From: Pandoraea capi
GTDB taxonomy: Bacteria > Pseudomonadota > Gammaproteobacteria > Burkholderiales > Burkholderiaceae
Assembly: GCF_902459735.1 (NCBI RefSeq)
Contig: NZ_CABPRV010000001.1
Location: forward strand, 682,001-746,000
Length of the DNA: 64,000 nucleotides
Direction of reading: 5' to 3'
Below, one piece after another: positions 40,346-49,021 of this stretch. Every line of letters starts with the position of its first letter. Position 1 is the first letter of the stretch. The notes under the pieces were generated by a model. The model worked only from the letters and a program-made list of their open reading frames with translations. It had not been told where the DNA came from and made no database searches. Both the position numbers and the translations under genes were made by a program.

Positions 40346-40370
40346 ATTCAGATACCTGATTCAGATACCG
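40346..40370. repeat. Short tandem duplication beside the barstar stop
   Basis: ATTCAGATACC occurs twice with a 13-nt period (40346-40356 and 40359-40369), just downstream of the barstar stop codon. It looks like a small slippage duplication; no function is implied. Confidence 0.7.
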
Positions 40371-40371
40371 A

Positions 40372-40920
40372 TCAGGCAAACGAATAAAAAACGCGGAAGG
40401 TCACGCGCCGCTCGCCCCAGAACTCAGCGGCATCGCGGAACACGTCGAGCAGCGTCTCGCGCCCGTCCTTATCAAACTTTGTCACGACCGGCAGTCCCTC
40501 AAGCACCACGACGAATCCAGGTTGCGGACCACAGTGAGACACGAGATCAGTCAGACAATCGCGCAAGGCGTCGAAGTTCTTCCCGAAGTGTTTCGGGAAC
40601 AGGAACGACGAAGCGATGGTGTCCAGCACTTCGGCCTTGCTTTGTGCATTCGCACAGTTGGCGTACAGGAAGTGTTGCCCGAGTCGCTCTGCCTCCGCCG
40701 CCAGGTCCGCCACGCGGAATGCGCGGATCGACTGCACGATATTCGGCCTCACGGCCTGGAAAAGACTCATATCTCCCTCTTCCGATAGGCTACGGCGATG
40801 GCCGGCCCGCGCAACAGCATGCAGGCCCAGCACCTGCTTGAACAAGTTGCCATCGCCCGCACCGAATGGATCTGCCATAAGATCTTTCCCGTGTTCTTGT
40901 GCGAAAACCGGCTCACTCAT
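40372..40920 (-). CDS. Barstar-family RNase inhibitor with N-terminal extension
   Basis: A 182-residue (or 132-residue) intracellular inhibitor of the barstar family. The barstar domain is at about 75-182; its core reads SSFLFPKHFGKNFDALRDCLTDL, the helix that blocks barnase-type active sites. Classical barstar is about 90 residues. The first 50 residues (with DPFGAGDGNLFKQVLGLHA) are extra. Two starts are credible: ATG 40920, with AAGGGA at the end of the RNase gene and only 7 nt between the genes, and ATG 40770, preceded by the strong AAGAGGGAGAT. The gene lies directly downstream of a secreted RNase, so it should protect the cytoplasm from that enzyme before export. Confidence 0.85.
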   Translation of the reverse strand: MSEPVFAQEHGKDLMADPFGAGDGNLFKQVLGLHAVARAGHRRSLSEEGDMSLFQAVRPNIVQSIRAFRVADLAAEAERLGQHFLYANCANAQSKAEVLDTIASSFLFPKHFGKNFDALRDCLTDLVSHCGPQPGFVVVLEGLPVVTKFDKDGRETLLDVFRDAAEFWGERRVTFRVFYSFA

Positions 40921-40927
40921 ACTGCTG

Positions 40928-41329
40928 TCATTCCCTTATGCGTCTAAAGCTGTTGTAGTGGTCTTGGGTGTAGTAACACGGCTCGACCATGCGTTGGTTA
41001 CCCCCACAGATGATGCGCCTGGCACCTCTATTGCGGGCACCGGGAGTCGGCACCGTATATTCATGGTAATAGCCACGCGGCATTTTGGGCAGACGCTTTT
41101 CGTAGTTTCCGAACGTGATGCCATCCTTGGCATAGGGAAACGGCCCGCCCTGGGCAATCAGCGACAGCGTACGCTGCGCTTCGCGAGGTAACTCGGCAAC
41201 GGAGACCGTCGCCGTTTGATCCGTGACGTATGGCGCGGTTTCACGCGCCACAGCATTGGCCCCCAGAAAGACACTACCCGCCGCAGTCAGTGCCACGATG
41301 CTCCGGTGAAGCCAACGTGCCATTGTCAT
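40928..41329 (-). CDS. Secreted guanyl-specific ribonuclease (RNase Sa/barnase family)
   Basis: A 133-residue ribonuclease of the N1/T1 (microbial RNase Sa) family. A signal peptide covers about 1-28 (MARWLHRSIVALTAAGSVFLGANAVA). The catalytic set of RNase Sa is kept: E90 in YYHEYTV, R101 and R105 in GARNRGARRIICGG, and H124 in TQDHYNSF. Cysteines C108 and C118 could form a disulfide after export. The ATGs at 41329 and 41323 are both possible. It is the first gene of a two-gene unit with barstar, whose ribosome binding site lies in its last codons. The enzyme probably acts outside the cytoplasm, for RNA scavenging or competition; which one cannot be told from sequence. Confidence 0.9.
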   Translation of the reverse strand: MTMARWLHRSIVALTAAGSVFLGANAVARETAPYVTDQTATVSVAELPREAQRTLSLIAQGGPFPYAKDGITFGNYEKRLPKMPRGYYHEYTVPTPGARNRGARRIICGGNQRMVEPCYYTQDHYNSFRRIRE

Positions 41330-41533
41330 AGCTAGCTGTCGCCCGGCGCGGTCTTGCGCTGCAGGCCCGTTCTGGTGGGTGAAGCCGTAAGGTTATCGCT
41401 ATTGGTCGCGAGAATCAATGCCAGCTTACATTTTGCAACCAAAGGCCTGAGAGAATTCACGATAACACACGCTTTTTCACGACAGTAAGTGCCCACATGG
41501 GAATATACGATGCACAAAAAGCGTCACTGGAAT

Positions 41534-41569
41534 AACAAAACGCCGCCCGTTTCAGGGCGGCGTTTTGTT
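41534..41569 (-). terminator. Terminator of maeB
   Basis: AACAAAACGCCGCCC pairs fully with GGGCGGCGTTTTGTT around a 6-nt loop. It lies about 58 nt after the maeB stop in the direction of transcription and ends in TTTTGTTATT on the minus strand. Confidence 0.88.
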
Positions 41570-41626
41570 TACTTCGTCGGCTAACGTGCGCGAAACGGCG
41601 CCAAATCCGTCACCGCACCAACCCGA

Positions 41627-43930
41627 TCACAGACCTTGTTGTTGCGCTGCCGCATCAGCCACGACGAGTGCCGCCATGTTGATGATGCGACGCACCGTTG
41701 CAGACTCCGTCAGAATATGTACCGGCTTGGCGGCTCCCAGCAGAATCGGCCCGATCGCCACGTTATTACCGGCCGCCGTCTTGAGCAGGTTATAGGCGAT
41801 GTTGGCAGCGTCGATGTTCGGCATGACCAACAGATTGGCCGCCCCCGTCAGCGTCGAATCCGGCATGATGCGTGCACGCAATTCCGGGTCCAGCGCGCAA
41901 TCGCCGTGCATTTCACCGTCAACCTCCAGATCCGGTGCACGTTCTTGCAGGATTGCCAGCGTTTCGCGCATCTTGCGGGCGCAATTGGCATCGCTCGTAC
42001 CGAAGTTCGAGTGTGACAGCAGCGCAACCTTCGGCTGAATGCCGAAACGGCGAATCTCTTCAGCCGCCATCAGCGTGATTTCCGCCAGTTGCTCTGCCGT
42101 CGGATCCTGATTAATGTGCGTGTCGACCAGGAATATCTGACGATTCGGCAGCACCAGCGCGTTCATTGCGCCGTAGACATTCCCGCCGTCTCGCTTGCCG
42201 ATCACGCGATCGATGAAGTGCAGGTGACGGCCCGGTGTCGACACCGTGCCGCAAATCATGCCGTCCGCTTCCCCTTTGCTCACCAGCATTGCGGCGATCA
42301 GCGTCGTACGGCGACGCATTTCGACGCGTGCATACGACGCCGTCACGCCCTTGCGATTCGTCAGACGGTGATAGGTCTCCCAGTAATCGCGATAGCGCTC
42401 ATCGTGCTCCGGGTTGACGACGGTGAAGTCCACCCCCGGCGTCAGACGCAGGCCGTATTGCTGGATACGATGCTCGATCACGGCCGGGCGACCCACCAGC
42501 ACCGGCGTCGCGACGCGTTCGTCCACGAGGACCTGAACAGCGCGCAGCACGCGCTCCTCCTCCCCTTCGGCGAAGGCAATGCGCTTCCTGTCGGCAGCAA
42601 CGCTACGCGCCACCGAGAACAGCGGCTTCATCAGACCGCCGCTGTGATACACGAATTGCTGGAGCGACTGCGAATAGGTGTCGATGTCCGCGAGCGGGCG
42701 CGTGGCGACGCCTGCCGCCATCGCCGCTTCGGCCACTGCCGTGGCCACCTTGACCAGCAGACGCGGATCGAAGGGCTTCGGAATCAGATATTCCGGGCCG
42801 AACGACAGATTCTTGATGCCGTACGCCGAAGCCACGATATCGCTCTGCTCCTGACGCGCCAGCTCCGCCAGCGCGTTCACGGCGGCGATCTCCATCGAAC
42901 GCGTGATCGTGGTCGCACCCACATCGATGGCGCCACGGAAGATGAACGGGAAGCAGAGAACGTTGTTGACCTGGTTCGGATAGTCCGTTCGACCGGTCGC
43001 CATCACGCAATCCGGGCGCACTTCTTTCGCGAGTTCCGGCGTGATTTCCGGATTCGGGTTGGCCAGTGCGAAGATCAGCGGCTTGTCGGCCATCGTCTTG
43101 ACCATTTCCGGCTTGAGCACGCCGGCAGCCGACAGTCCGAGGAACACATCGGCGCCACCGATCACTTCGGCCAGACCGCGCGCATCCGTCTTTTGCGAGA
43201 AGCGAATCTTCTCCGGGTCCATCAATTCGGTACGGCCCTCATACACCACACCCGCCAGGTCCGTCACCCAGATGTTCTCGATGGGCAGCCCCATGTCCAC
43301 GAGCAGGTCCAGACACGCCAGCGCAGCCGCGCCGGCACCGGACGTCACCACCTTCACCGAGGCGAGATCCTTGTCGACCACCTTCAGGCCGTTGATAAGC
43401 GCTGCCGCCACCACGATGGCCGTGCCGTGCTGATCGTCATGGAAGACCGGAATCTTCATGCGCTCGCGCAGCTTGCGCTCCACGATGAAGCACTCGGGCG
43501 CCTTGATGTCTTCCAGATTGATGGCACCGAACGTCGGCTCGAGCGCCGCGATGATGTCGACGAGCTTCTCCGGGTCCTTCTCGGCGATTTCGATATCGAA
43601 CACGTCGATATTGGCGAACTTCTTGAACAGCACGCCCTTGCCTTCCATCACCGGCTTGGAAGCCAGCGGACCGATGTCGCCCAGCCCAAGCACGGCGGTG
43701 CCGTTCGTGATCACACCGACCAGATTGCCCCGCGCCGTGTAACGCGACGCATTGAGCGGATCGATGACGATTTCCTCACACGCGGCAGCAACGCCCGGCG
43801 AGTACGCCAGCGCCAGATCGCGCTGGTTCAGTAACTGCTTGGTCGGCGCGATCGCGATTTTGCCGGGGGTGGGATGTTCGTGATACTCGAGCGCAGCTTC
43901 GCGCAGTTTCGGGTCGATCGGCGTGGGCAT
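41627..43930 (-). CDS. maeB: NADP-dependent malic enzyme with C-terminal phosphotransacetylase-like domain
   Basis: A 767-residue MaeB-type enzyme that decarboxylates malate to pyruvate with NADP reduction. The malic enzyme part spans about 1-425 ([54 protein letters not shown]). The C-terminal part, about 430-767, resembles phosphate acetyltransferase ([21 protein letters not shown]). In MaeB this domain is regulatory and binds acetyl-CoA rather than catalysing transfer. Length matches the E. coli protein. A minus-strand TACAAT (43977-43982) may be its -10 box, and a strong terminator follows the gene. Confidence 0.96.
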   Translation of the reverse strand: MPTPIDPKLREAALEYHEHPTPGKIAIAPTKQLLNQRDLALAYSPGVAAACEEIVIDPLNASRYTARGNLVGVITNGTAVLGLGDIGPLASKPVMEGKGVLFKKFANIDVFDIEIAEKDPEKLVDIIAALEPTFGAINLEDIKAPECFIVERKLRERMKIPVFHDDQHGTAIVVAAALINGLKVVDKDLASVKVVTSGAGAAALACLDLLVDMGLPIENIWVTDLAGVVYEGRTELMDPEKIRFSQKTDARGLAEVIGGADVFLGLSAAGVLKPEMVKTMADKPLIFALANPNPEITPELAKEVRPDCVMATGRTDYPNQVNNVLCFPFIFRGAIDVGATTITRSMEIAAVNALAELARQEQSDIVASAYGIKNLSFGPEYLIPKPFDPRLLVKVATAVAEAAMAAGVATRPLADIDTYSQSLQQFVYHSGGLMKPLFSVARSVAADRKRIAFAEGEEERVLRAVQVLVDERVATPVLVGRPAVIEHRIQQYGLRLTPGVDFTVVNPEHDERYRDYWETYHRLTNRKGVTASYARVEMRRRTTLIAAMLVSKGEADGMICGTVSTPGRHLHFIDRVIGKRDGGNVYGAMNALVLPNRQIFLVDTHINQDPTAEQLAEITLMAAEEIRRFGIQPKVALLSHSNFGTSDANCARKMRETLAILQERAPDLEVDGEMHGDCALDPELRARIMPDSTLTGAANLLVMPNIDAANIAYNLLKTAAGNNVAIGPILLGAAKPVHILTESATVRRIINMAALVVADAAAQQQGL

Positions 43931-43976
43931 GAGGGGAAGCTCTTGGCGAACAGGAGAGATCAGAATTTCAGTGCGA

Positions 43977-43982
43977 ATTGTA
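43977..43982 (-). promoter_or_regulatory. Candidate -10 box of maeB
   Basis: TACAAT on the minus strand lies 46 nt before the maeB start. A TTGCAT further upstream is 22 nt away, too far for a standard -35. Confidence 0.4.
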
Positions 43983-44109
43983 GCCCTATTTATTCACGTG
44001 ATTTATGCAAAAAACGGATAAGGGTCACACCCGCACTGAAGCAATTCCATGCCGATAGTGGCGAAAAATCAGCGTGAATTCAACGCTGCATTGCACCATC
44101 GCCGCCATT

Positions 44110-44149
44110 TTCAGACAACAGATGCGTTACGGGTCAGGTGTTGTCTGAA
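44110..44149. promoter_or_regulatory. 11-bp inverted repeat, possible operator
   Basis: TTCAGACAACA and TGTTGTCTGAA are perfect complements with 18 nt between them. The right arm ends 50 nt upstream of the thiL -35 box, so a dimeric regulator or a looped site is conceivable. Confidence 0.45.
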
Positions 44150-44198
44150 TACGGCATGAGACGCTGCCTGAAAACCGCGAACAAACCGCTATGCCTGC

Positions 44199-44227
44199 TT
44201 GGGAAAGCCGCAGCGGCCTCTTAGAAT
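44199..44227 (+). promoter_or_regulatory. Sigma70-type promoter of thiL-pgpA
   Basis: TTGGGA (44199-44204), a 17-nt spacer and TAGAAT (44222-44227) form the best promoter match in the window; the -10 box is 52 nt before the thiL start. Confidence 0.65.
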
Positions 44228-44278
44228 AGGGGTTTGCGTGGCACCACCGGCTGCTTCGCCCACCCCTTCTCGTTGCTC

Positions 44279-45283
44279 ATGACCACGACCTCCCCGACCG
44301 CTTCGTCATCACTGTCCGAGTTCTCGCTGATCGATCGCTTCTTCGCCCGGGCGACGCGACAGGGCGAGCATGTCACGCTCGGCATCGGCGACGATTGCGC
44401 GCTGTTGCGTCCTCCCGCCGGAGAGCAGTTGGCGATTTCGACGGACATGCTGGTGGAAGGCCGACACTTTCTCGCCGATGTCGACCCGCAAACACTCGGC
44501 CACAAGACCCTTGCCGTCAATCTCTCGGATCTGGCGGCCATGGGGGCGCGGCCGCTCGGATTCACGCTGGCGCTCGCATTACCCGACAGCGATCCGGCCT
44601 GGCTCGGCCCTTTCGCGCAAGGTCTCGCCGAACTCGCCGACCGCTATGCCTGCCCGCTGATCGGGGGAGATACCACCCGTGGGCCACGCAATCTCTGCGT
44701 GACGGTCTTTGGCAGCGTGCCCGGCGCGCAGGCATTGCGCCGTGACGCGGCGCGCCCCGGCGACGACATCTGGATCTCAGGAACGTTGGGAGATGCGCGG
44801 CTCGCGCTCGGTGCGTTACGCGATGAGTGGCCCCTATCCGAAAGCGATCTCGCGCTGGCACGCCGCGCGATGGATGTGCCCGAACCGCAAATCGCTCTGG
44901 GTCTCGCGCTGCGTGGCGTGGCGCGGGCTGCACTCGATATCTCCGACGGTCTGATCGGCGATCTCGGTCATATTCTCGAGCGCTCGACGATGAGCGCACG
45001 CATCGATGTCGACGCGTTGCCCCGATCCGCATTGCTCGCTGCACAACCGAGCGAAATTCAACGACTGTGCACGCTCGCGGGCGGAGACGATTACCAGCTT
45101 TGCTTCTGTGCCGGTCCCTCGCAGCGCACGCGGATCGAGGCGATCGGCAACGAACTCGGCATACGGGTCACGCGTATCGGTACAATAGCGCTTCCCGACG
45201 CGCGCCACACGATGCTGCATCTCCATGACAATACTGGCGCGAGCGTCGCTGCCGACTTCAAAAGTTTCGACCATTTCCAATGA
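44279..45283 (+). CDS. thiL: Thiamine-monophosphate kinase
   Basis: A 334-residue ATP-dependent kinase that converts thiamine monophosphate to thiamine diphosphate. The metal-binding N-terminal segments GIGDDCALL and STDMLVEGRHF and the GGDTTRG block, typical of the PurM/ThiL fold, are all present. The ATG at 44279 is chosen because it begins shortly before the conserved SLIDRFF start; the frame is open back to 44234. pgpA overlaps its end by 4 nt. The pair thiL-pgpA is conserved in many proteobacteria. Confidence 0.94.
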   Translation: MTTTSPTASSSLSEFSLIDRFFARATRQGEHVTLGIGDDCALLRPPAGEQLAISTDMLVEGRHFLADVDPQTLGHKTLAVNLSDLAAMGARPLGFTLALALPDSDPAWLGPFAQGLAELADRYACPLIGGDTTRGPRNLCVTVFGSVPGAQALRRDAARPGDDIWISGTLGDARLALGALRDEWPLSESDLALARRAMDVPEPQIALGLALRGVARAALDISDGLIGDLGHILERSTMSARIDVDALPRSALLAAQPSEIQRLCTLAGGDDYQLCFCAGPSQRTRIEAIGNELGIRVTRIGTIALPDARHTMLHLHDNTGASVAADFKSFDHFQ

Positions 45284-45801
45284 GCACTGATCAAACGGCC
45301 GCCGTCAATCCGGGCAGCGGCCCGCGCCGGCCGAACTCGCGTTTCCTGCTGTCGCACCCCGCACATCTGTTTTCGCTCGGCTTCGGCACGGGTCTGTCGG
45401 CGTTTGCGCCGGGTACGGTGGGAACGTTATTCGGCTGGGCGTCGTATCTGGTGCTCAACCTGTATCTGACTGTCACAGGCTGGGCCGTGCTGATTGCAGC
45501 GTCCATCCTCGGCGGCATCTGGATTTGCAGCTTTACGGCACGCAAGCTCGGCGTTCAGGATCCGAGCGCAGTCGTGTGGGATGAGATCGTCGCGTTCTGG
45601 ATCGTGCTGCTGCTCATTACGCCGTCGAGCTTCGTCGGCCAACTCGTCGCGTTCGTGCTGTTCCGTTTCTTCGACGCCGTCAAGCCGCCGCCGATCAGCT
45701 ACTTCGACCGCACGGTCAAGGGTGGACTCGGCATCATGCTCGACGACCTCGTCGCTGCGTTCTGTACGTTACTCGTGATTGCGCTCTGGCGTTCGATCTG
45801 A
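45280..45801 (+). CDS. pgpA: Phosphatidylglycerophosphatase A
   Basis: A 173-residue inner-membrane phosphatase that dephosphorylates phosphatidylglycerophosphate to phosphatidylglycerol. The family signature FGTGLSAFAPGTVGTLFGW is near residue 35, and VWDEIVAFWIVLL and FFDAVKPPPISYFD carry the conserved acidic residues. About four hydrophobic segments are present. The ATG overlaps the thiL stop (ATGA), so translation is coupled. The reason for the thiL-pgpA pairing is not known. Confidence 0.94.
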   Translation: MSTDQTAAVNPGSGPRRPNSRFLLSHPAHLFSLGFGTGLSAFAPGTVGTLFGWASYLVLNLYLTVTGWAVLIAASILGGIWICSFTARKLGVQDPSAVVWDEIVAFWIVLLLITPSSFVGQLVAFVLFRFFDAVKPPPISYFDRTVKGGLGIMLDDLVAAFCTLLVIALWRSI

Positions 45802-45955
45802 TCGCCGGACAGCGCGACACTCTCGATCTGATGGTGTCGACCTGATTCGTCGTCGCGTTGCGGCAAGCGCCCTGCACGGTAGTGCGCCGATGCTCGCTGG
45901 CGTGCGTCGTACCTGGCTCGTATTCGTTGCATAGACTTCTTGAAGGCGTCGTCCC

Positions 45956-46459
45956 GTGGTCTCCGAACAAAATCTTCTGGCCCAACTGTCGGTGAAAGTC
46001 GGCAATCGTCTGCGCGACGAGCGCCTGCTGCTGACGACGGCCGAATCGTGCACCGGCGGCCTTGTCGCCGCGGCAATCACCGATATTTCCGGCAGCAGCA
46101 ACTGGTTCGAACGCGGCTTCGTGACGTACTCGAATCAGGCCAAGACCGAGATGATCGGCGTGCCGTCCGAGCTGATCGAAAAGCACGGCGCGGTGAGCGA
46201 ACCCGTCGCGCGTGCCATGGCAGAAGGCGCCCTGCTCAACAGTCGCGCGCAAATCTCTCTGTCGATCACGGGCGTTGCCGGCCCGGGTGGCGGCACCGCC
46301 GACAAACCGGTGGGCATGGTCTGCTTCGGATGGAGCAACCGTGTGACGACCATCGTCGAGACTAAGCACTTCAAGGGCGATCGCACCCAGGTCCGCAGTC
46401 AGGCAGCGCAATACGCCCTGCGTGGCGTCATTGAATTGCTCGATAAAGCGGAAGCGTAA
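45956..46459 (+). CDS. pncC: Nicotinamide-nucleotide amidohydrolase (CinA C-terminal domain)
   Basis: A 167-residue stand-alone CinA C-terminal domain protein. PncC deamidates nicotinamide mononucleotide in NAD recycling. The active-site motif TAESCTGGLVAAAIT is at about 26-40, followed by ERGFVTYSNQAK and ITGVAGPGGGT, all family hallmarks. The start codon appears to be GTG at 45956 with GAAGG upstream; no ATG is available near the family N-terminus. It lies 154 nt after pgpA on the same strand, a conserved neighbour order. The full-length competence CinA domain is absent. Confidence 0.9.
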   Translation: MVSEQNLLAQLSVKVGNRLRDERLLLTTAESCTGGLVAAAITDISGSSNWFERGFVTYSNQAKTEMIGVPSELIEKHGAVSEPVARAMAEGALLNSRAQISLSITGVAGPGGGTADKPVGMVCFGWSNRVTTIVETKHFKGDRTQVRSQAAQYALRGVIELLDKAEA

Positions 46460-46601
46460 TTACGCTCGCTCGCCGGGTATCGCGTGTGTTGCCGCTACGA
46501 CGTGGCGAAACTGGCCCCGGACGTCACATCAAGCTGTCGCTCATCCGGCAACGCTAACGGACAGCGCGTGAACGACGGCACACGGCGTCTTGCCCGCCCA
46601 T

Positions 46602-46642
46602 AAAAAAACAGCACCTGCGAAGTCGCGAGGCGCTGTCTTTTT
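46602..46642. terminator. Bidirectional terminator between pncC and pyrF
   Basis: An A-run, the stem ACAGC.CCT.GCGA with its complement TCGC.AGG.GCTGT and a T-run form a hairpin with small bulges between two convergent genes. Confidence 0.8.
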
Positions 46643-46675
46643 GTCACACGGTGACGCCGGCGTCCGGCGCCAGAA

Positions 46676-47488
46676 TCAGCGATAAGCGTTGATGCTGTCA
46701 CGCGTTTTCTGGGCAGCTTCGGCTGCGGCCTGTGCGAAGTTCTCGTCACGGCCCGCGTAAATGATGGCGCGCGACGAGTTGATCATCATGCCAGTGCCAT
46801 TGCCGGTACGACCCGCCTTGACCGTCGCCTCGACATCGCCACCCTGGGCACCGACACCCGGAATCAGCAACGGCATATCGCCCACGATGCTGCGCACGGT
46901 CGCGATTTCCGCCGGGAAAGTCGCGCCGACCACGAGCCCGATCTGACCGCTCGTATTCCACGGCCCCGCCGCCAGTCGTGCGACCGTCTGATACAACGGC
47001 TTGCCGTCGACGTCGAGAAACTGGAGGTCGCTGCCGCCGGGATTCGACGTACGGCACAGCACGATCACGCCCTTGTCCGCATGGGCCAGATACGGCTCCA
47101 GCGAGTCGAAGCCCATGTATGGGTTCACCGTCACGGCGTCGGCACGATAGCGCTCGAATGCTTCGCGCGCATATTGCTCGGCGGTGCTGCCGATGTCGCC
47201 GCGCTTGGCGTCCAGAATCACCGGCAGTCCCGGATGATCGGCGTGGATGTGCGCAATCAGTTGTTCGAGCTGGTCTTCGGCGCGATGCGCCGCGAAATAG
47301 GCGATCTGCGGCTTGAAGGCGCTGGCGTAGGGCGCGGTGGCGTCCACGATCTGGCGGCAGAACTCGAAAATCGCGTCCGGCTTGCCTTGCAGATGCGCGG
47401 GAATGCGCGACGGCTCGGGGTCGAGGCCCACGCACAGCAGCGAGTTGTTGCGCGTCCAGGCGGCGTTGAGAACTTGGGTGAATGTCAT
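46676..47488 (-). CDS. pyrF: Orotidine 5'-phosphate decarboxylase, type 2
   Basis: A 270-residue enzyme that forms UMP, the last step of de novo pyrimidine synthesis. It belongs to the longer type 2 subfamily. The catalytic block [16 protein letters not shown] carries K95, and [14 protein letters not shown] and the phosphate-binding PGVGAQGGD follow. The ATG at 47488 gives the family start [11 protein letters not shown]; the open frame upstream to 47656 is not family-like. It ends at the hairpin shared with pncC. Confidence 0.95.
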   Translation of the reverse strand: MTFTQVLNAAWTRNNSLLCVGLDPEPSRIPAHLQGKPDAIFEFCRQIVDATAPYASAFKPQIAYFAAHRAEDQLEQLIAHIHADHPGLPVILDAKRGDIGSTAEQYAREAFERYRADAVTVNPYMGFDSLEPYLAHADKGVIVLCRTSNPGGSDLQFLDVDGKPLYQTVARLAAGPWNTSGQIGLVVGATFPAEIATVRSIVGDMPLLIPGVGAQGGDVEATVKAGRTGNGTGMMINSSRAIIYAGRDENFAQAAAEAAQKTRDSINAYR

Positions 47489-47691
47489 GACGAGGTTCCG
47501 GCGGGATTCCGACGGCGGTAATCCGACGGAGGATGTTTCGGGCAAGGCCGCCATTTTACCTGCTTGGCGCCCCGGCCCTGCGCTGTCGTTATCGCGAGGC
47601 ATCACACCAACGGTTTCACGTCCGAAGCGACGCCGAAGACGACATCTTTCCGACACGCGGCGTACCGCACGATGTCACGCGCCCGCGACGG

Positions 47692-48654
47692 TCAATCGAG
47701 CCAGCCGCGATGACGGAAGTACAGGAACGGCGCAATCGCCGAGAGGATCATCAGCCCGATCGCAAACGGATAACCGGCTTCCCACGACAGTTCCGGCATC
47801 ATCCGGAAGTTCATGCCGTAAATACTGGCGATGAGCGTCGGCGGCAGGAACGCCACGGCGGCCACCGAAAAAATCTTGATGATCTTGTTCTGATTGATGT
47901 TGATGAAACCGATGGTCGCATCCATCAGGAAGTTGATCTTGTCGAACAGATAGGCGGTGTGATTATCGAGCGACTCAATATCTCGCATGATCTGCTTGCC
48001 TTCCTGATACTGCTCGTCCTTGAGCATTCGCGCCCGCATGAGGAACGACACCGCGCGGCGCGTATCCATGACGTTACGCCGGATGCGCCCGTTCAAGTCT
48101 TCCTGCGCGGCAATGCTCTCGAGCGCCTTGGCGGCATCGGCATCGGTGAGGTTCTTGCCGAGCACGCTTTTGCTGACCTCTTCGAGCGCGGCATAAACGC
48201 TTTCGAGCGAATCCGCCGAGTATTCAGCGTCGGTGGAATAGAGGTCGAGCAGTACGTCCATCGCGTCGCGCACGGAACCCGGACGAATCCGGGCGCGCAT
48301 ACGCACCAGACGGAAGACCGGCAGGTCTTCGTCGTGCACCGAAATCAGCAGATCCTTGACCACCACGAACGCGACCGGCACGTTGCGCGATTGCTCTTCG
48401 TCGTCGAGCAGGAAGTCCGTGCGAATGTGAAGCACGCCGTCGTCGTCTTCGTAATAACGCGCCGACGCCTCGATATCCGTCACTTCGTCACGTGAGGGCA
48501 GTTTGACCTTGTAGGCCTCTTCGACCCAGCGGCGTTCCTCTTCGGATTCGCTGTGAAGATCGACCCAGACCGGCGTAACGCTGGCCAGATCACTGGGATG
48601 GTCACAAGTCACCTGTTGCAGGCGGCCGTGATGGATGACGAAGGCATTGATCAA
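47692..48654 (-). CDS. corA: Magnesium/cobalt transport protein CorA
   Basis: A 320-residue inner-membrane channel for Mg2+ and related divalent ions. The large cytoplasmic N-terminal funnel is followed by two C-terminal membrane helices with the selectivity motif YGMNF between them. A TTG start at 48654 gives MINAFVIHHGRL, the usual CorA N-terminus, and AGGGAG lies about 9 nt before it. The in-frame ATG at 48855 would add 67 unlike residues and is rejected. Length matches E. coli CorA (316). It is divergent from mscS, another ion-channel gene. Confidence 0.93.
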   Translation of the reverse strand: MINAFVIHHGRLQQVTCDHPSDLASVTPVWVDLHSESEEERRWVEEAYKVKLPSRDEVTDIEASARYYEDDDGVLHIRTDFLLDDEEQSRNVPVAFVVVKDLLISVHDEDLPVFRLVRMRARIRPGSVRDAMDVLLDLYSTDAEYSADSLESVYAALEEVSKSVLGKNLTDADAAKALESIAAQEDLNGRIRRNVMDTRRAVSFLMRARMLKDEQYQEGKQIMRDIESLDNHTAYLFDKINFLMDATIGFININQNKIIKIFSVAAVAFLPPTLIASIYGMNFRMMPELSWEAGYPFAIGLMILSAIAPFLYFRHRGWLD

Positions 48655-49021
48655 ACGAGGTTCTCCCTGCGACAAGGCGACGCCAAGTGTAGCAGCCGCG
48701 CCACAGTCACGCCAATGGCGGCACATCTGCCACCATCGCCCGCTACGACACGGGCGCCCCCCCCGGTGCCGCCCGTGTCGGTCGGTACCGGAATCGTTCG
48801 TAGGAATATTCCTAAAACCGTTGAATCTGTCGGTTTCGCGCGGAAACGATGGCAAGCTGGGCGAACCAATCTACGCACTTTGCGTCAATTTTGATGTCGA
48901 CGCTTGGGTGAGCGCGCTGCATCGTGCGCCCCAGATCTGCGTTTTTCTGCTTATACATTCATCGACGTTCGCGCCGGCACCTTCTTGTACCGGGACGTCA
49001 CGCGACAGGGAGAATTGAACA
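48655..49021. other. Divergent intergenic region between corA and mscS
   Basis: This 367-nt region has no supported gene. It contains the perfect 14-bp palindrome TAGGAATATTCCTA (48801-48814), a smaller GTTTC-GCGCG-GAAAC repeat just after it, and AT-rich patches near 48880 and 48950. No clean -35/-10 pair stands out for either gene. Confidence 0.6.
48801..48814. promoter_or_regulatory. 14-bp perfect palindrome, candidate regulator site
   Basis: TAGGAATATTCCTA is fully self-complementary and sits 147 nt before corA and 208 nt before mscS, inside a GC-rich segment. Its regulator is not known. Confidence 0.5.

Larger units (their letters stand above)
43931..44278. other. Divergent intergenic region between maeB and thiL
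   Basis: This 348-nt region holds no supported gene. It is less GC-rich than its flanks. It contains a maeB -10 candidate, a well-formed thiL promoter (44199-44227) and an 11-bp inverted repeat with an 18-nt centre (44110-44149). Confidence 0.6.

Noticed and set aside
41332-41517. A possible 61-residue leader peptide upstream of the secreted RNase, ending 2 nt before its ATG
   Set aside because: No ribosome binding site and no protein-like pattern; kept only as a reminder that the RNase leader region is long.
44140-44149. GTTGTCTGAA as a possible DNA uptake sequence of the Neisseria type
   Set aside because: It lacks the GCCG start of the neisserial word, is not seen repeatedly in the window, and the host is not Neisseriaceae by gene order.
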